From Hymenobacter nivis (GTDB taxonomy: Bacteria > Bacteroidota > Bacteroidia > Cytophagales > Hymenobacteraceae), in contig NZ_RCYZ01000004.1 of the NCBI RefSeq assembly GCF_006439025.1, positions 372,001 to 436,000 of the forward strand: a DNA stretch of 64,000 nucleotides, written 5' to 3'. The translations under genes and the position numbers were made by a program. Below, one piece after another: positions 24,267 to 32,184 of this stretch. The first letter of the stretch is position 1; every line of letters starts with the position of its first letter. The notes below the pieces were generated by a model that was not told the DNA's origin, ran no database searches, and was given only the letters and a program-made list of their open reading frames with translations.

Positions 24267-24295
24267 AAAAAAACCCGCTGGGACAACCAGCGGGT
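24267..24295 (-). terminator. Intrinsic terminator after the KAP NTPase gene
   Basis: Perfect 9-bp stem acccgctgg/ccagcgggt, 5-base loop, with a T7 run on the minus strand. It isolates the cargo gene from the head-gene promoter. Confidence 0.75.
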
Positions 24296-24326
24296 CTGTG
24301 GAAAGAGATAAGAAAATTAGAGTAGA

Positions 24327-25841
24327 TTATTGGATTCTTTTATCAGCAAGAAGCTTTTGCACCATGATAGGCAATAGTTCGAAAAATGGAATATCTTGGC
24401 TATTTTCCAACGCAGTAGTACGATATAACTCACGCTGACCTGTATCTAGACCCAGGCGATACCCAATGGTTCTTCCGTCGGGATGAGTATAAAAAAACTC
24501 TTTAGACCTGCCAAACTCTTCGCTAATATCAAACTTATGATTATGGTAATCAACAATCATTAAGCTGGCAACTAATCGTTTAGTGAAGCTTGAGTCGGTT
24601 ATGTTATCGTATTCGATGCTTCTGGGTTGTCCAGCTGCGTGCTTAACTGCGCGTAATAACTGTTCGCCGCCACCTAAGATTGAACTAAGTAATTGAATGG
24701 ATGCTATTGTGGGAACAGTATAAATGGGTATTTCTTTTGGATACTGCTGTTTTGTTTTAATGTTGATAGTGTCTGTCGGGAAAGTCCATGCTTTGTGTGG
24801 ACTATAAATACGACGGGGCTTTAATGCACCAGAAACTATTAGCTCAAATAAAACCCAGTAAACTATCCATTTCTCTGTGTGATTAGCTCCTTGTAAAATA
24901 TTAGTTGATAAATATATTTCCGCAGTCTCGTTTCTATTTTCTATTTTAATTTGATTTAATAAATAATTAACACATTTTTTAATTGCTTGCTCATTATTAA
25001 AATAGAAAATTTCCTGACTGAAGAATTTGTCTATATAGCCAGAAAAATCTGTTTCGGCTCCGTATCGGCTATGAAATATATTTCTGATATTTTGAATGTC
25101 ACAGACGAAAATTACTTTGTCAAAACCAAATTTGTTTCGATCTGATTTATTATAGTCGAAATGTGCACTGAAAACGTTGAATAGCCGGAAAATATGCTCA
25201 GGATCAAGTCTGTCTAAATCGTCAATTATTAACACTTTTTTGAGTGTCTGTTTCCCATCATCATCGCTGGTTAGCTGGTCTAAAACGGATTCAATCAATC
25301 TTGTTACGTCATCAGCCTCCTTATAATAACTTTCCATCATTGTCTTAAGGAAAGCAGTTGCCTCAGGGTTCTCTGGTATCTCAGTGCCATTAGCAGTAAA
25401 CTCAGCAACTTGAGAATAGATTACTGCTAGAGCACTAATTACTGAAATAGCTTCGCTATTGTCTTTATTTAGGGCACCAAAAAACGAAGTGATACTCGTG
25501 AAAAAGCTATCAATCTTGCCTGATAACTTAAGGCCATAGTAAATATCTGGGCGGATTCTAATTTTTCCTGGTTGTTCAACACCGTGGCTCGCAAGTAACT
25601 CAAAAAGAATGTCAAACTTTATTAGTTTGAAAATATCTTCATTGCTCGCAACAGAGTAATTAACAGGTGTTAATTTAATTCTCAAATACTTTTCCGTATT
25701 TGAGCGAAAAAACTCATCTAAAAAATAGGTTTTACCAGCGCCGAATGCTGCCGAAAAAATGATGCGTTCGTTATCCGGTTCTTTAAGGTGCTTTTTAAAC
25801 ACTTTACTTTGCTCCTCAATAGAAATCTTCATTTCTTTCAT
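24327..25841 (-). CDS. KAP-family P-loop NTPase, prophage cargo
   Basis: 504 residues from the ATG at 25841 (MKEMKISIEEQSKVFKKHLK). A GTG at 25907 would extend it by 22 residues. Walker A FGAGKT is at ~33-38. The KAP-type Walker B KKVLIIDDLDRLDPEHIFRL is at ~201-220, and the sensor strand VIFVCDIQNI follows. Segment SFFTSITSFFGALN (~112-125) and the AISVISALAVIYSQ stretch (~131-144) are hydrophobic, as in KAP proteins with membrane segments between the Walker motifs. Family precedent: F-plasmid PifA, which excludes phage T7. GC is ~38% against 60-65% nearby. It is a single-gene insert between terL and the head genes with its own terminator. A role in phage exclusion is inferred. Confidence 0.85.
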   Translation of the reverse strand: MKEMKISIEEQSKVFKKHLKEPDNERIIFSAAFGAGKTYFLDEFFRSNTEKYLRIKLTPVNYSVASNEDIFKLIKFDILFELLASHGVEQPGKIRIRPDIYYGLKLSGKIDSFFTSITSFFGALNKDNSEAISVISALAVIYSQVAEFTANGTEIPENPEATAFLKTMMESYYKEADDVTRLIESVLDQLTSDDDGKQTLKKVLIIDDLDRLDPEHIFRLFNVFSAHFDYNKSDRNKFGFDKVIFVCDIQNIRNIFHSRYGAETDFSGYIDKFFSQEIFYFNNEQAIKKCVNYLLNQIKIENRNETAEIYLSTNILQGANHTEKWIVYWVLFELIVSGALKPRRIYSPHKAWTFPTDTINIKTKQQYPKEIPIYTVPTIASIQLLSSILGGGEQLLRAVKHAAGQPRSIEYDNITDSSFTKRLVASLMIVDYHNHKFDISEEFGRSKEFFYTHPDGRTIGYRLGLDTGQRELYRTTALENSQDIPFFELLPIMVQKLLADKRIQ

Positions 25842-25923
25842 GGCTTGGCAGTATAAGGTAAATGACCAAGTAATATTACGGCGTAATTCCCAGCTGTTTG
25901 GCTGCACTTTTAATCGTTAAGGG

Positions 25924-27486
25924 TCAATTCACCCTTTTTAAGAACCAGGGCTTGGCGGGCCGGGGCCGCACGTCGAACCAGGCGCGCTGCGAGGCGCAGT
26001 CGCCGAAGTCGGGCGAGCGGCCACCGAGCAGGATTTTCTGCTCCTCCTTCGTGTTGATGTGTTTCTTGCCCTCCGCGTCGGCTTTGGCCCGCTTGATGGC
26101 CTTGAGGTCGGCGCGGATCAGGTCGCGGATATCCACCTCCTTGCCGCCGAGCATGAGCTTGGTGCCGCGCTTGCCGTCGATGGTCCAGTTGTCGGTAGTG
26201 ACGGTGAACGTGGTCAGGGCCGAGTTGACCAGTTGGGCGTAGCGGTAGAAGCACTGCGTCTTCAGGTTTTTGTAAGCCTCCCGGATGCCCGTCTCGGGCT
26301 CGGCCAGGGCCTGCGCGCCGCCGCTGAAGCCAGCGTAGCCGCCGAGTTTCACCACGCCCCCGCCCAGCCCGTCCTGGTCCACGAGCGTGTCGCTGGCCGC
26401 CACGCGCCAGGCCTTGCGCAGGAGTTCGATGCCGGCGTGCACCAGCTGGTTGTCTGACTTGCGCAGCACGGCCCCGGCCACGCACTCGTAGCCCACCCAC
26501 ACCATGATGACGCACATGTCGCGCCCGAAGCCGGCCGGGTCGCACGTGATGCAGCGCAGGGGTTCGCGTTCCACCGCCAGGTGGTTGCTGAACAGGTCGT
26601 AGAGCCGCTGGTGCTCGAACAAGGCCAGCCCGTCCACCTTCACCTTCCAGTTGCCCTCCAGCAGCTGGGCCCGGGTTTCGGGGTCCTGGGCCATCAGGTT
26701 GCCCAGGTACTCGGGGTTTACGTCGAGTAGCTTCTTGTTCTCGTAGATGCTGCCTGGAATGAAGGTGAAGCTTTTGGGACGCACACCGGCCAGGGCCCCC
26801 GCAAACAGGTGGGGGGCCTTGGCAATCACCTCCTCGGGCGTATCGCCCCAGACCATCGTTTCCCCATCACGCGTGAACCAGCGCAGCACACCGGCGCGCG
26901 CCGGGATGGGGAAGCCGTCCTCGCCGATGTACCAGCCGATGAGCTCGGCCACCCAGGAGTCGGGGTCGGGGTTGCAACTGGCCCGCACGTAAGGCCGCAC
27001 GCCGCACGTGGAGCGGTTGCGGCTGAGCATGTACCAGAACTGGTACTTGGTGAAATGGGTGAGCTCGTCGAAGATGAGCAGGGGGACCTGCGAGCCCTGC
27101 CAGTCGAGCACGTTGCGCTCGTACTGGAGGTGGCGAAACGAGACGGCGGCACCCGAAGGAAACTTCCAGTCCATCTGGTTCTCGCGGGGCACGGCGCCCA
27201 CGAGCGGGTACAGGGCCTTGGCCGTGTCCCAGAGGCCGCCCTCGCTCACGATCTGCGGGTAGGTGCGCCGGAAGATGACGGCCCCGAAGTCCGGGTTGTA
27301 CTGGTGGCGGCTGCCCTCCATGAGCAGCGTGTAGGTCTTGCCCCCGCCGGCCCCGCCGCCAATGATGGCGATATCGGCCGACGTGCTCAAGGCGGCCAGC
27401 TGAAACCCGGGCTGCGGGTAGACGCCCGGGGCGCGGTCGGCGGCCACCTTGTTGCGCGGCTTTGCGATGCGCGCGCTACCGGCCAT
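25924..27486 (-). CDS. terL: Terminase large subunit
   Basis: 520 residues from the ATG at 27486, overlapping the terS stop by 11 bases. N-terminal ATPase: Walker A GGGAGGGKTYT (~residues 42-52), Walker B LLIFDELTHF and the coupling region RASCNPDPDSW. The C-terminal RNase-H-like nuclease has CDPAGFG with a first Asp, then VDQDGLGGGV, and the last acidic residue near DFGD. It cuts and pumps concatemeric phage DNA into proheads at the portal. Complete, with no sign of decay, so the prophage may be packaging-competent. Confidence 0.9.
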   Translation of the reverse strand: MAGSARIAKPRNKVAADRAPGVYPQPGFQLAALSTSADIAIIGGGAGGGKTYTLLMEGSRHQYNPDFGAVIFRRTYPQIVSEGGLWDTAKALYPLVGAVPRENQMDWKFPSGAAVSFRHLQYERNVLDWQGSQVPLLIFDELTHFTKYQFWYMLSRNRSTCGVRPYVRASCNPDPDSWVAELIGWYIGEDGFPIPARAGVLRWFTRDGETMVWGDTPEEVIAKAPHLFAGALAGVRPKSFTFIPGSIYENKKLLDVNPEYLGNLMAQDPETRAQLLEGNWKVKVDGLALFEHQRLYDLFSNHLAVEREPLRCITCDPAGFGRDMCVIMVWVGYECVAGAVLRKSDNQLVHAGIELLRKAWRVAASDTLVDQDGLGGGVVKLGGYAGFSGGAQALAEPETGIREAYKNLKTQCFYRYAQLVNSALTTFTVTTDNWTIDGKRGTKLMLGGKEVDIRDLIRADLKAIKRAKADAEGKKHINTKEEQKILLGGRSPDFGDCASQRAWFDVRPRPAKPWFLKRVN

Positions 27487-28039
27487 TGTCGGGCATGTAG
27501 ATGTTGGGCGGGGGCCCACTGGGCAGGTCCTTGCCGTTGGTGGTGTGGTCGTACTTCTGGGGCGCGTAGCGGCCGTGCAGCTTGAGAATCTTGTCGACGG
27601 CGTCCTTGGCGTCGTGCAGCTCGATCTCGGTGGTGATGTCCTCGAACTCGCCGTTGTCGGTGCGCGTGATGTGGCGCTTCTGCTTCACCTTCTTGAGCAG
27701 GTGCAGGTACTCCTTCGCCTCGACGTGCGCCAGGTTGATGGTGGCCACGCCGTCCTCGTTCACCTTCAGAAAGCGCCCCACGGTGCCGCGGCCCCAGTCG
27801 GCGAGCTTGGCGATGGCCTCGGCCGCTGACATCGAGAAGCCCTCCATGCGCTTGGCTACGGCCCCCTGAATGTGCTCCTCAGCCAGCATGTTGGCGGCCT
27901 GCTGGCGGGCCGATTTCGGGGAAAAACCGGCCCGCTCAGCGGCTTTCGTGCCGTTCCAATCCACGCAGTATTCCTCGACGAAGCGCAGCTGCTTCGGCGT
28001 CAGACGTTTGGGCTTGGGCTTTTTGCCGGGGGTGAACAT
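27476..28039 (-). CDS. terS: Terminase small subunit
   Basis: 187 residues from the ATG at 28039 (MFTPGKKPKPKRLTPKQLRF); the frame upstream crosses promoter copy F. The N-terminal DNA-binding part LTPKQLRFVEEYCVDWNGTK AAERAGFS-type helix-turn-helix matches Terminase_2 proteins. The middle is a coiled coil and the C-terminus binds TerL by analogy. It is first of the packaging unit under late promoter copy F. Confidence 0.85.
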   Translation of the reverse strand: MFTPGKKPKPKRLTPKQLRFVEEYCVDWNGTKAAERAGFSPKSARQQAANMLAEEHIQGAVAKRMEGFSMSAAEAIAKLADWGRGTVGRFLKVNEDGVATINLAHVEAKEYLHLLKKVKQKRHITRTDNGEFEDITTEIELHDAKDAVDKILKLHGRYAPQKYDHTTNGKDLPSGPPPNIYMPDNGR

Positions 28040-28070
28040 GCGCGGGAGTGAAATGTACAGAAGTGTACAC

Positions 28071-28096
28071 CGATATAATGCGTAAAATAAGCACAA
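28071..28096 (-). promoter_or_regulatory. Phage late promoter-like motif, copy F
   Basis: Minus-strand TTGTGCTTATTTTAC, four bases, then TATATCG, ~35 bases before the terS ATG at 28039. Like copy D it lacks the GCTAMGGGACGG element. It shares the 28040-28177 divergent gap with the plus-strand lipoprotein gene. Confidence 0.6.
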
Positions 28097-28177
28097 TTGT
28101 TTACTGCTTAAATAAATTAACATTTCTGTAATCACATTCTTAACTATAATTACAGCTCACTTACTTCCTCTTCACAC

Positions 28178-29143
28178 ATGTCAAAATCATTCTATTACAG
28201 CTGCCTGCTGTTAGGTGGGCTAACCATGGCTGGAGCTGGCTTACAAGCCTGTTCGAAGGCAGCGCCAGAACCCGCGCAAGGCAAAAAACCCGCTTCGGCA
28301 GTCGCCACTAATCTGGTTGCTGACGAGTGCTGGAATGTAATCAAAACGACTTATGATCCCCAGGGGCATATCGTTTCGGAACAAAACCTCGGCCGGGTTT
28401 GCGTAGACGGCAATGACGGCGGCGGCGGCGGCGGCATCGATACACCTCCCAGTGACCCTGGTGGGGAGCCCGGCGACACTCAGGCAGACGTGGTTTGTAA
28501 TGCCAATGGTTATATGTCGATACCGCTGCACAGGACTTTGGCCAACCAACTGCGCAGCAGAGTAAGTCAATCACAAACCTCCGGTTACGCGTATTCTTAT
28601 GACGTGTCTGGCGGCAATCCCACTCCGGCGGCGTCTGAACTATCTCCCGGACCTAATCAGCCTGAAGTGGCCATTAGCTATCCCTATTATCCCAATACCA
28701 CCCAACCTGCTCCGTTAGATGGCATAATGAGCACCCATACGGCGGGTATGCTTTCCATTTACACCGTGACGGATTTGTACAATTATTATACGGCCAGATT
28801 TACCTTGCCGGGGGCCAAGGTACCAAGCTACTTTAATTTCGAAATCTATACAGCAGCCGGGCCAGTGTATTCCCTTGTAGCATCCGACGCTTACTTCTTT
28901 TCCGTGTTTGGTGACCGCTACTTAACGACCCCTGCCAAGCGGGCCGACTTACAAAACTTATATGTCAGCTATGGCATCAACGTCAACAACAGCGTAGCGG
29001 TGAATCAGCAGGCATTCTTACGCTTGATGAAGGATTTACGGGGCGGCGTGAGTCTGTCGATAGAGCAAACTCAATTCCCTGGGCATTGGCTCCGGGTTGA
29101 ACTCAATAACAACAACTCACTAACATATATTAGCTGTAGCTAA
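28178..29143 (+). CDS. Prophage lipoprotein, 321 aa (probable lysogenic-conversion gene)
   Basis: ATG at 28178 (MSKSFYYSCLLLGGLTMAGA) with lipobox LQAC, so it is exported and lipidated at Cys25. After the anchor there is a low-complexity linker (DGNDGGGGGGIDTPPSDPGG). A ~200-residue globular domain follows (YNYYTARFTLPGAKVPSYFN). It is transcribed against the surrounding phage operons and has its own terminator hairpin, the usual format of a moron expressed in the lysogen. It may alter the cell surface, for example blocking receptor access. No family recognised. Confidence 0.65.
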   Translation: MSKSFYYSCLLLGGLTMAGAGLQACSKAAPEPAQGKKPASAVATNLVADECWNVIKTTYDPQGHIVSEQNLGRVCVDGNDGGGGGGIDTPPSDPGGEPGDTQADVVCNANGYMSIPLHRTLANQLRSRVSQSQTSGYAYSYDVSGGNPTPAASELSPGPNQPEVAISYPYYPNTTQPAPLDGIMSTHTAGMLSIYTVTDLYNYYTARFTLPGAKVPSYFNFEIYTAAGPVYSLVASDAYFFSVFGDRYLTTPAKRADLQNLYVSYGINVNNSVAVNQQAFLRLMKDLRGGVSLSIEQTQFPGHWLRVELNNNNSLTYISCS

Positions 29144-29226
29144 TAGGAGGGCTGAGGCACTTAGCTTCAATGAGATTGCTAGGAGGCCTTGACCAGCGTG
29201 TATAGACAATCAATAAGGGAAAAGCA

Positions 29227-29312
29227 CGTCGTTCGGCTTGTTCAAGCATTGCCACTAGCCCAAAAGCTGTCTGGCCAAGATGCGTAAACAAGCCGAACGA
29301 TATTTTTTTATG
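29227..29312 (+). terminator. Long hairpin terminator after the lipoprotein gene
   Basis: Arms TCGTTCGGCTTGTT (29228-29241 region) and AACAAGCCGAACGA (29287-29300 region) are perfect complements. Further imperfect pairing (GCATTG/ATGC) narrows the loop. The right arm is followed by TATTTTTTTA on the plus strand. Confidence 0.7.
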
Positions 29313-29598
29313 GCTGGGTGATGATGGCCAGGGCCTGGTCGACGGTTTCCACGATGTGGTAAGGGGAGCCGCGCCAGGTGCGGCGGAACTCTTCCTCGCC
29401 AGGCGTGAGCTGGCGGGCGCTGGGCGGTTGGGCGGGGTCCTTTACTTCGATGATGAACGTGCGGCCGCGGTAGCCCACGAGCAGGTCGAAGCAGTTCTTG
29501 AGCTGGTGCACGTGCAGCACGCTGGCCCCGATTTGGCGCAGGGCGCTGACTATCCGGGGCTGGTTGCCATCGACACGAGAGGCGGTGCGCAGGGCCAT
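29308..29598 (-). CDS. VRR-NUC-like nuclease, 96 aa
   Basis: The start ATG at 29598 shares its A with the preceding stop (TGATG), so it is coupled. A later frame start at 29625 is less likely. The core is GASVLHVHQLKNCFDLLVGY followed by RTFIIEVKDP: Asp, then Glu-x-Lys, i.e. the PDDEXK-type active site (D...EVK) of VRR-NUC/Holliday-resolvase-like phage nucleases. C-terminal helix: ALAIITQP. Last gene of the early operon. Role in branched-DNA processing before packaging is inference. Confidence 0.7.
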   Translation of the reverse strand: MALRTASRVDGNQPRIVSALRQIGASVLHVHQLKNCFDLLVGYRGRTFIIEVKDPAQPPSARQLTPGEEEFRRTWRGSPYHIVETVDQALAIITQP

Positions 29599-29852
29599 CA
29601 GGCACGAGTCGGGCAAGTAGCACAATCACCCAGGCAGGCGGGCGCAGGTTTTGACCTAAGCGCGGCGCCCACGAGCAGCTGGCGGTACCGCTCGGCATCG
29701 GCCAGGGCTAGCGCCACGGCGGCCTCGGCGGTGGCCCGGGGCACGAGCGGGGTGTCGGGCGCGTCGGTGGCCAGCGGGGCCCCGCCCTCCAGCAGGCGGG
29801 CAGCTTCTTGCTGCGCCAGTGCAGCGGCGAGGTATTCGGGAGGCGTGCGCAT
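29598..29852 (-). CDS. Small early protein, 84 aa
   Basis: ATG at 29852, overlapping the end of the 122-aa gene, and itself overlapping the nuclease start. Ala-rich helical (RATAEAAVALALADAERYRQ), with a C-terminal Cys pair CLGDCATCPTRA that could bind zinc. It was probably kept for a local function in the replication operon. No family recognised. Confidence 0.55.
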   Translation of the reverse strand: MRTPPEYLAAALAQQEAARLLEGGAPLATDAPDTPLVPRATAEAAVALALADAERYRQLLVGAALRSKPAPACLGDCATCPTRA

Positions 29853-30220
29853 CAGAATTCAGGGTCAGACTCGCGGGGACGTATTTGGTGCATCAGCTGC
29901 GGTTTGACGGCTTCAGCTTCGCGGCCGGCGTGGGACGGTACCGGAAGGGCGGGCGGGTTGGCCAGCTCGGGGGCCCGGGTGGCGAAGTCGGCCAGCAAAG
30001 CGGCCAGCTCGTCGGCTGTGGTGGCCCAGCGCTTGGTTTTAAGCCACACGTAGGGCTCGGGGCCTCCTTGCAGGTACATGTTCTCAAAGCCCACGGTGAG
30101 CCGCTGGTCGGTGGACTGGTTGCTGTCTAGCTCGTCGGGCTCTTGGTAGTAGGTGGCCACGAGGCGCGTCAGTTTGAAGACGGGTTCGGGGGCGGCAGTG
30201 GGTTCAGGGGTAGTTTCCAT
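29852..30220 (-). CDS. Early phage protein, 122 aa
   Basis: ATG at 30220, 12 bases after the helicase-loader stop. Beta-rich with a Tyr/Trp core (FKLTRLVATYYQEPDELDSN, GGPEPYVWLKTKRWATTADE) and a disordered Pro-rich end. Genes of similar look accompany phage replication genes in Bacteroidota. Function unknown. Confidence 0.5.
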   Translation of the reverse strand: METTPEPTAAPEPVFKLTRLVATYYQEPDELDSNQSTDQRLTVGFENMYLQGGPEPYVWLKTKRWATTADELAALLADFATRAPELANPPALPVPSHAGREAEAVKPQLMHQIRPRESDPEF

Positions 30221-30232
30221 GGAAATGCTGGC

Positions 30233-31213
30233 TTAGGCCCGGCGGTCGGGCGCGGTTTCGGGGAAAGTGAGCACGTTGAAAAGGCCCCGCATCCGGGAGC
30301 GGACCCGGGCCCCGTAGGTGTGACCGATGCCGCGCAGCACTAGCTGGCCCTGCGCGTCGTGCACGTCGTCGAAGGGCAGGTTGGTGGTGGCGTGCGTGGC
30401 CCAGCGGGGCATGTCCCCGGCCACCACGGCGTCGTCGCGGTAGCCCAGCACGTGCTCGACCACGCTGAGCTGGCGGCCGAAGTGCCGGGCCGTCCAGTCC
30501 TCGGTACCGATGTCGTCGAGGGCCAGGCCGATGTCGGGCCGGTAGTTGTAGGCCGCGTCGTTGCCCTTCATCCGGGGGATGAGCTTGGTGTAGATGGCCA
30601 GCGCATCTTCGCCGCCGGCGGGCTGGCCCGGCAGCCCCTGCTCGGTGTACTCGCCCACGAGCTCCCGGCAGGGCTTCACCAGGAAGGGCAGGCGCGGGTT
30701 GTGGCTGAAGATGGTGAGCAGCGTGGTTTTGCCGCAGCCCACGCCGCCGCGCAGCAGCAGGCCCTTGTCCAGGCGCCCGCCGCCCTCCGACTCGAAGCGG
30801 GGGTCCTCGGCGAAGTAGAGGCAGAGCAGGCGCACGATGCGGCGGTTGGCCTCGTCGATGACGAAGTCGCGGCCCAGGCGGCGGCGCGCCTCGGCCTGGA
30901 ACCAGGCGCCGATTTGCTCGAAGGTGAAGGCCTGGGGCTGCTCCTGCTGGGTGATTTTCCAGCGGTACCACTGCTCGTGGGCCGCCGTGTACTTGTCCTT
31001 GCGGGCCTGGGCCAGCACCAGGCCCTGCTCGGCGTCGGTGAGCGAGAGCTCGCGGATGTCGGTGGGCTGGAAAGTCTCCGGGGCGGGAAGCGTGAACCGG
31101 GCCCCGCCGGTGCTAAGCCGCATCACCGGCGAAGGAGACGACGGCCGGGAGGTGGTGCCGTTGACTTGCATCTGCGCCGACAGGGCTGCGACGCGTTGGA
31201 GTGCCTTTTTCAT
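30233..31213 (-). CDS. DnaC-like AAA+ helicase loader
   Basis: 326 residues from the ATG at 31213, overlapping the upstream gene by 101 bases. The N-terminal ~110 residues include a helicase-binding-like region with ITQQEQPQAFTFEQIGAWFQ. AAA+ core: Walker A GGVGCGKTTLL (~167-177), Walker B IGLALDDIGTED, sensor GDMPRWATHATTNLPFDD. Arg-rich end: RVRSRMRGLF. It would load the host replicative helicase at the phage origin, together with the DUF4373 protein encoded just upstream. Confidence 0.8.
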   Translation of the reverse strand: MKKALQRVAALSAQMQVNGTTSRPSSPSPVMRLSTGGARFTLPAPETFQPTDIRELSLTDAEQGLVLAQARKDKYTAAHEQWYRWKITQQEQPQAFTFEQIGAWFQAEARRRLGRDFVIDEANRRIVRLLCLYFAEDPRFESEGGGRLDKGLLLRGGVGCGKTTLLTIFSHNPRLPFLVKPCRELVGEYTEQGLPGQPAGGEDALAIYTKLIPRMKGNDAAYNYRPDIGLALDDIGTEDWTARHFGRQLSVVEHVLGYRDDAVVAGDMPRWATHATTNLPFDDVHDAQGQLVLRGIGHTYGARVRSRMRGLFNVLTFPETAPDRRA

Positions 31214-32096
31214 GGGTCGTTTTGCGGTAAGTCGTGAGTTTGTCGGGCCAGTTGGCTTCCTGCCAGCCCGGGAGCTGCCCGTCGCCGGGCGCGGCAATCC
31301 AGTTTTTCCAGCTGTGGGCCCGCTCCTGCGATTCGGTTTTGAAGGCGCGGTAGGCCACGAACTGCTCAGCGAGCTGGGGCCCCGCGCCGGCGGCGTAGCG
31401 GCCCTGCACGAACTCCAGCACCCGGCGCTGGGCGTCGGCCTGCAGGTGGGTGAGGGCCCAGAAGCCGTACATGCCGGCGGCCAGCTCCCGGGCCTCTTCC
31501 AGCCAGGCCGGGGGGGGCGGTGCAACGGGGGGGCTTTCGCTCGGCGCGTCGGCCCAGGGCTCAACTTCGGAAACCGGCACCCCTATTTTTTTTTGAAAGA
31601 CGCCCACCCCGGGGGTAGGGGGTGTTTTACTTTCAGAATTACCGTTAGGTAATTCTTTACTTTCCTTTACTTTACTCTGTGGGTTTTCTGTCACAGTTAC
31701 CGGGGTTTCTGTGACAGAAACCCCGGACTTAGGTGGTTTTGCTGCGTTTCTGGCGCGGTTACGCTTCTCAAACACCTCGGCCAGCCAGTCGTTGAGGTCG
31801 GGGCAGATAAGGAAACCAGCGGTGTTTCGGGCGAAAAACCCCACCTTTTCGCCAATCTGTAGCAGGCTGTGGATTTCTGTGACAGAAACTCCGAAGTCGC
31901 CGGCGAGTAGCTCCAGCTCCAGTTCCTCGGTGTCGAGCTGGGTGTGGTTGGCATCGGTGAGGGCTTCGAGTAGCATCACGAGCACGCCGTAACCGGTGGC
32001 TCCGCACTGGGTGCGGATGGCCTTGATGCGCCGGTCGTTGCGCAGGTTGGCGGTGTGGGAGAAATACTCGGCGTTGTGGCGGGCGGGACGGGCCAT
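31113..32096 (-). CDS. DUF4373/Lin1244-type replication initiation protein
   Basis: About 327 residues from the ATG at 32096 (MARPARHNAEYFSHTANLRN). The N-terminal winged-helix module, with NDRRIKAIRTQCGATGYGVL and a long LDTEELELELLAGDFGVSVT segment, matches the DUF4373 family, which precedes DnaC-like loaders in many phages. The middle is a Thr/Pro/Ser-rich linker. The C-terminal part contains FVQGRYAAGAGPQLAEQFVA. Presumed origin-binding initiator; the long overlap with the loader implies coupled synthesis. Confidence 0.75.
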   Translation of the reverse strand: MARPARHNAEYFSHTANLRNDRRIKAIRTQCGATGYGVLVMLLEALTDANHTQLDTEELELELLAGDFGVSVTEIHSLLQIGEKVGFFARNTAGFLICPDLNDWLAEVFEKRNRARNAAKPPKSGVSVTETPVTVTENPQSKVKESKELPNGNSESKTPPTPGVGVFQKKIGVPVSEVEPWADAPSESPPVAPPPPAWLEEARELAAGMYGFWALTHLQADAQRRVLEFVQGRYAAGAGPQLAEQFVAYRAFKTESQERAHSWKNWIAAPGDGQLPGWQEANWPDKLTTYRKTTHEKGTPTRRSPVGADASQRHHLPAVVSFAGDAA

Positions 32097-32147
32097 GGTC
32101 AGGGGCAACTGGGAAAGGATTCGGATTCGCCCACGTGGGGCCCTAAA

Positions 32148-32177
32148 AGCCCCGCCACGGCATGCGCAGCGGGGCCC
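32148..32177 (-). terminator. Possible hairpin after the clamp gene
   Basis: Stem gccccgc/gcggggc around 'cacggcatgc' lies directly downstream of the clamp stop on the minus strand and before the DUF4373 start. There is no T-run, so it may be a processing or attenuation site. Confidence 0.35.
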
Positions 32178-32184
32178 GGTGGCG

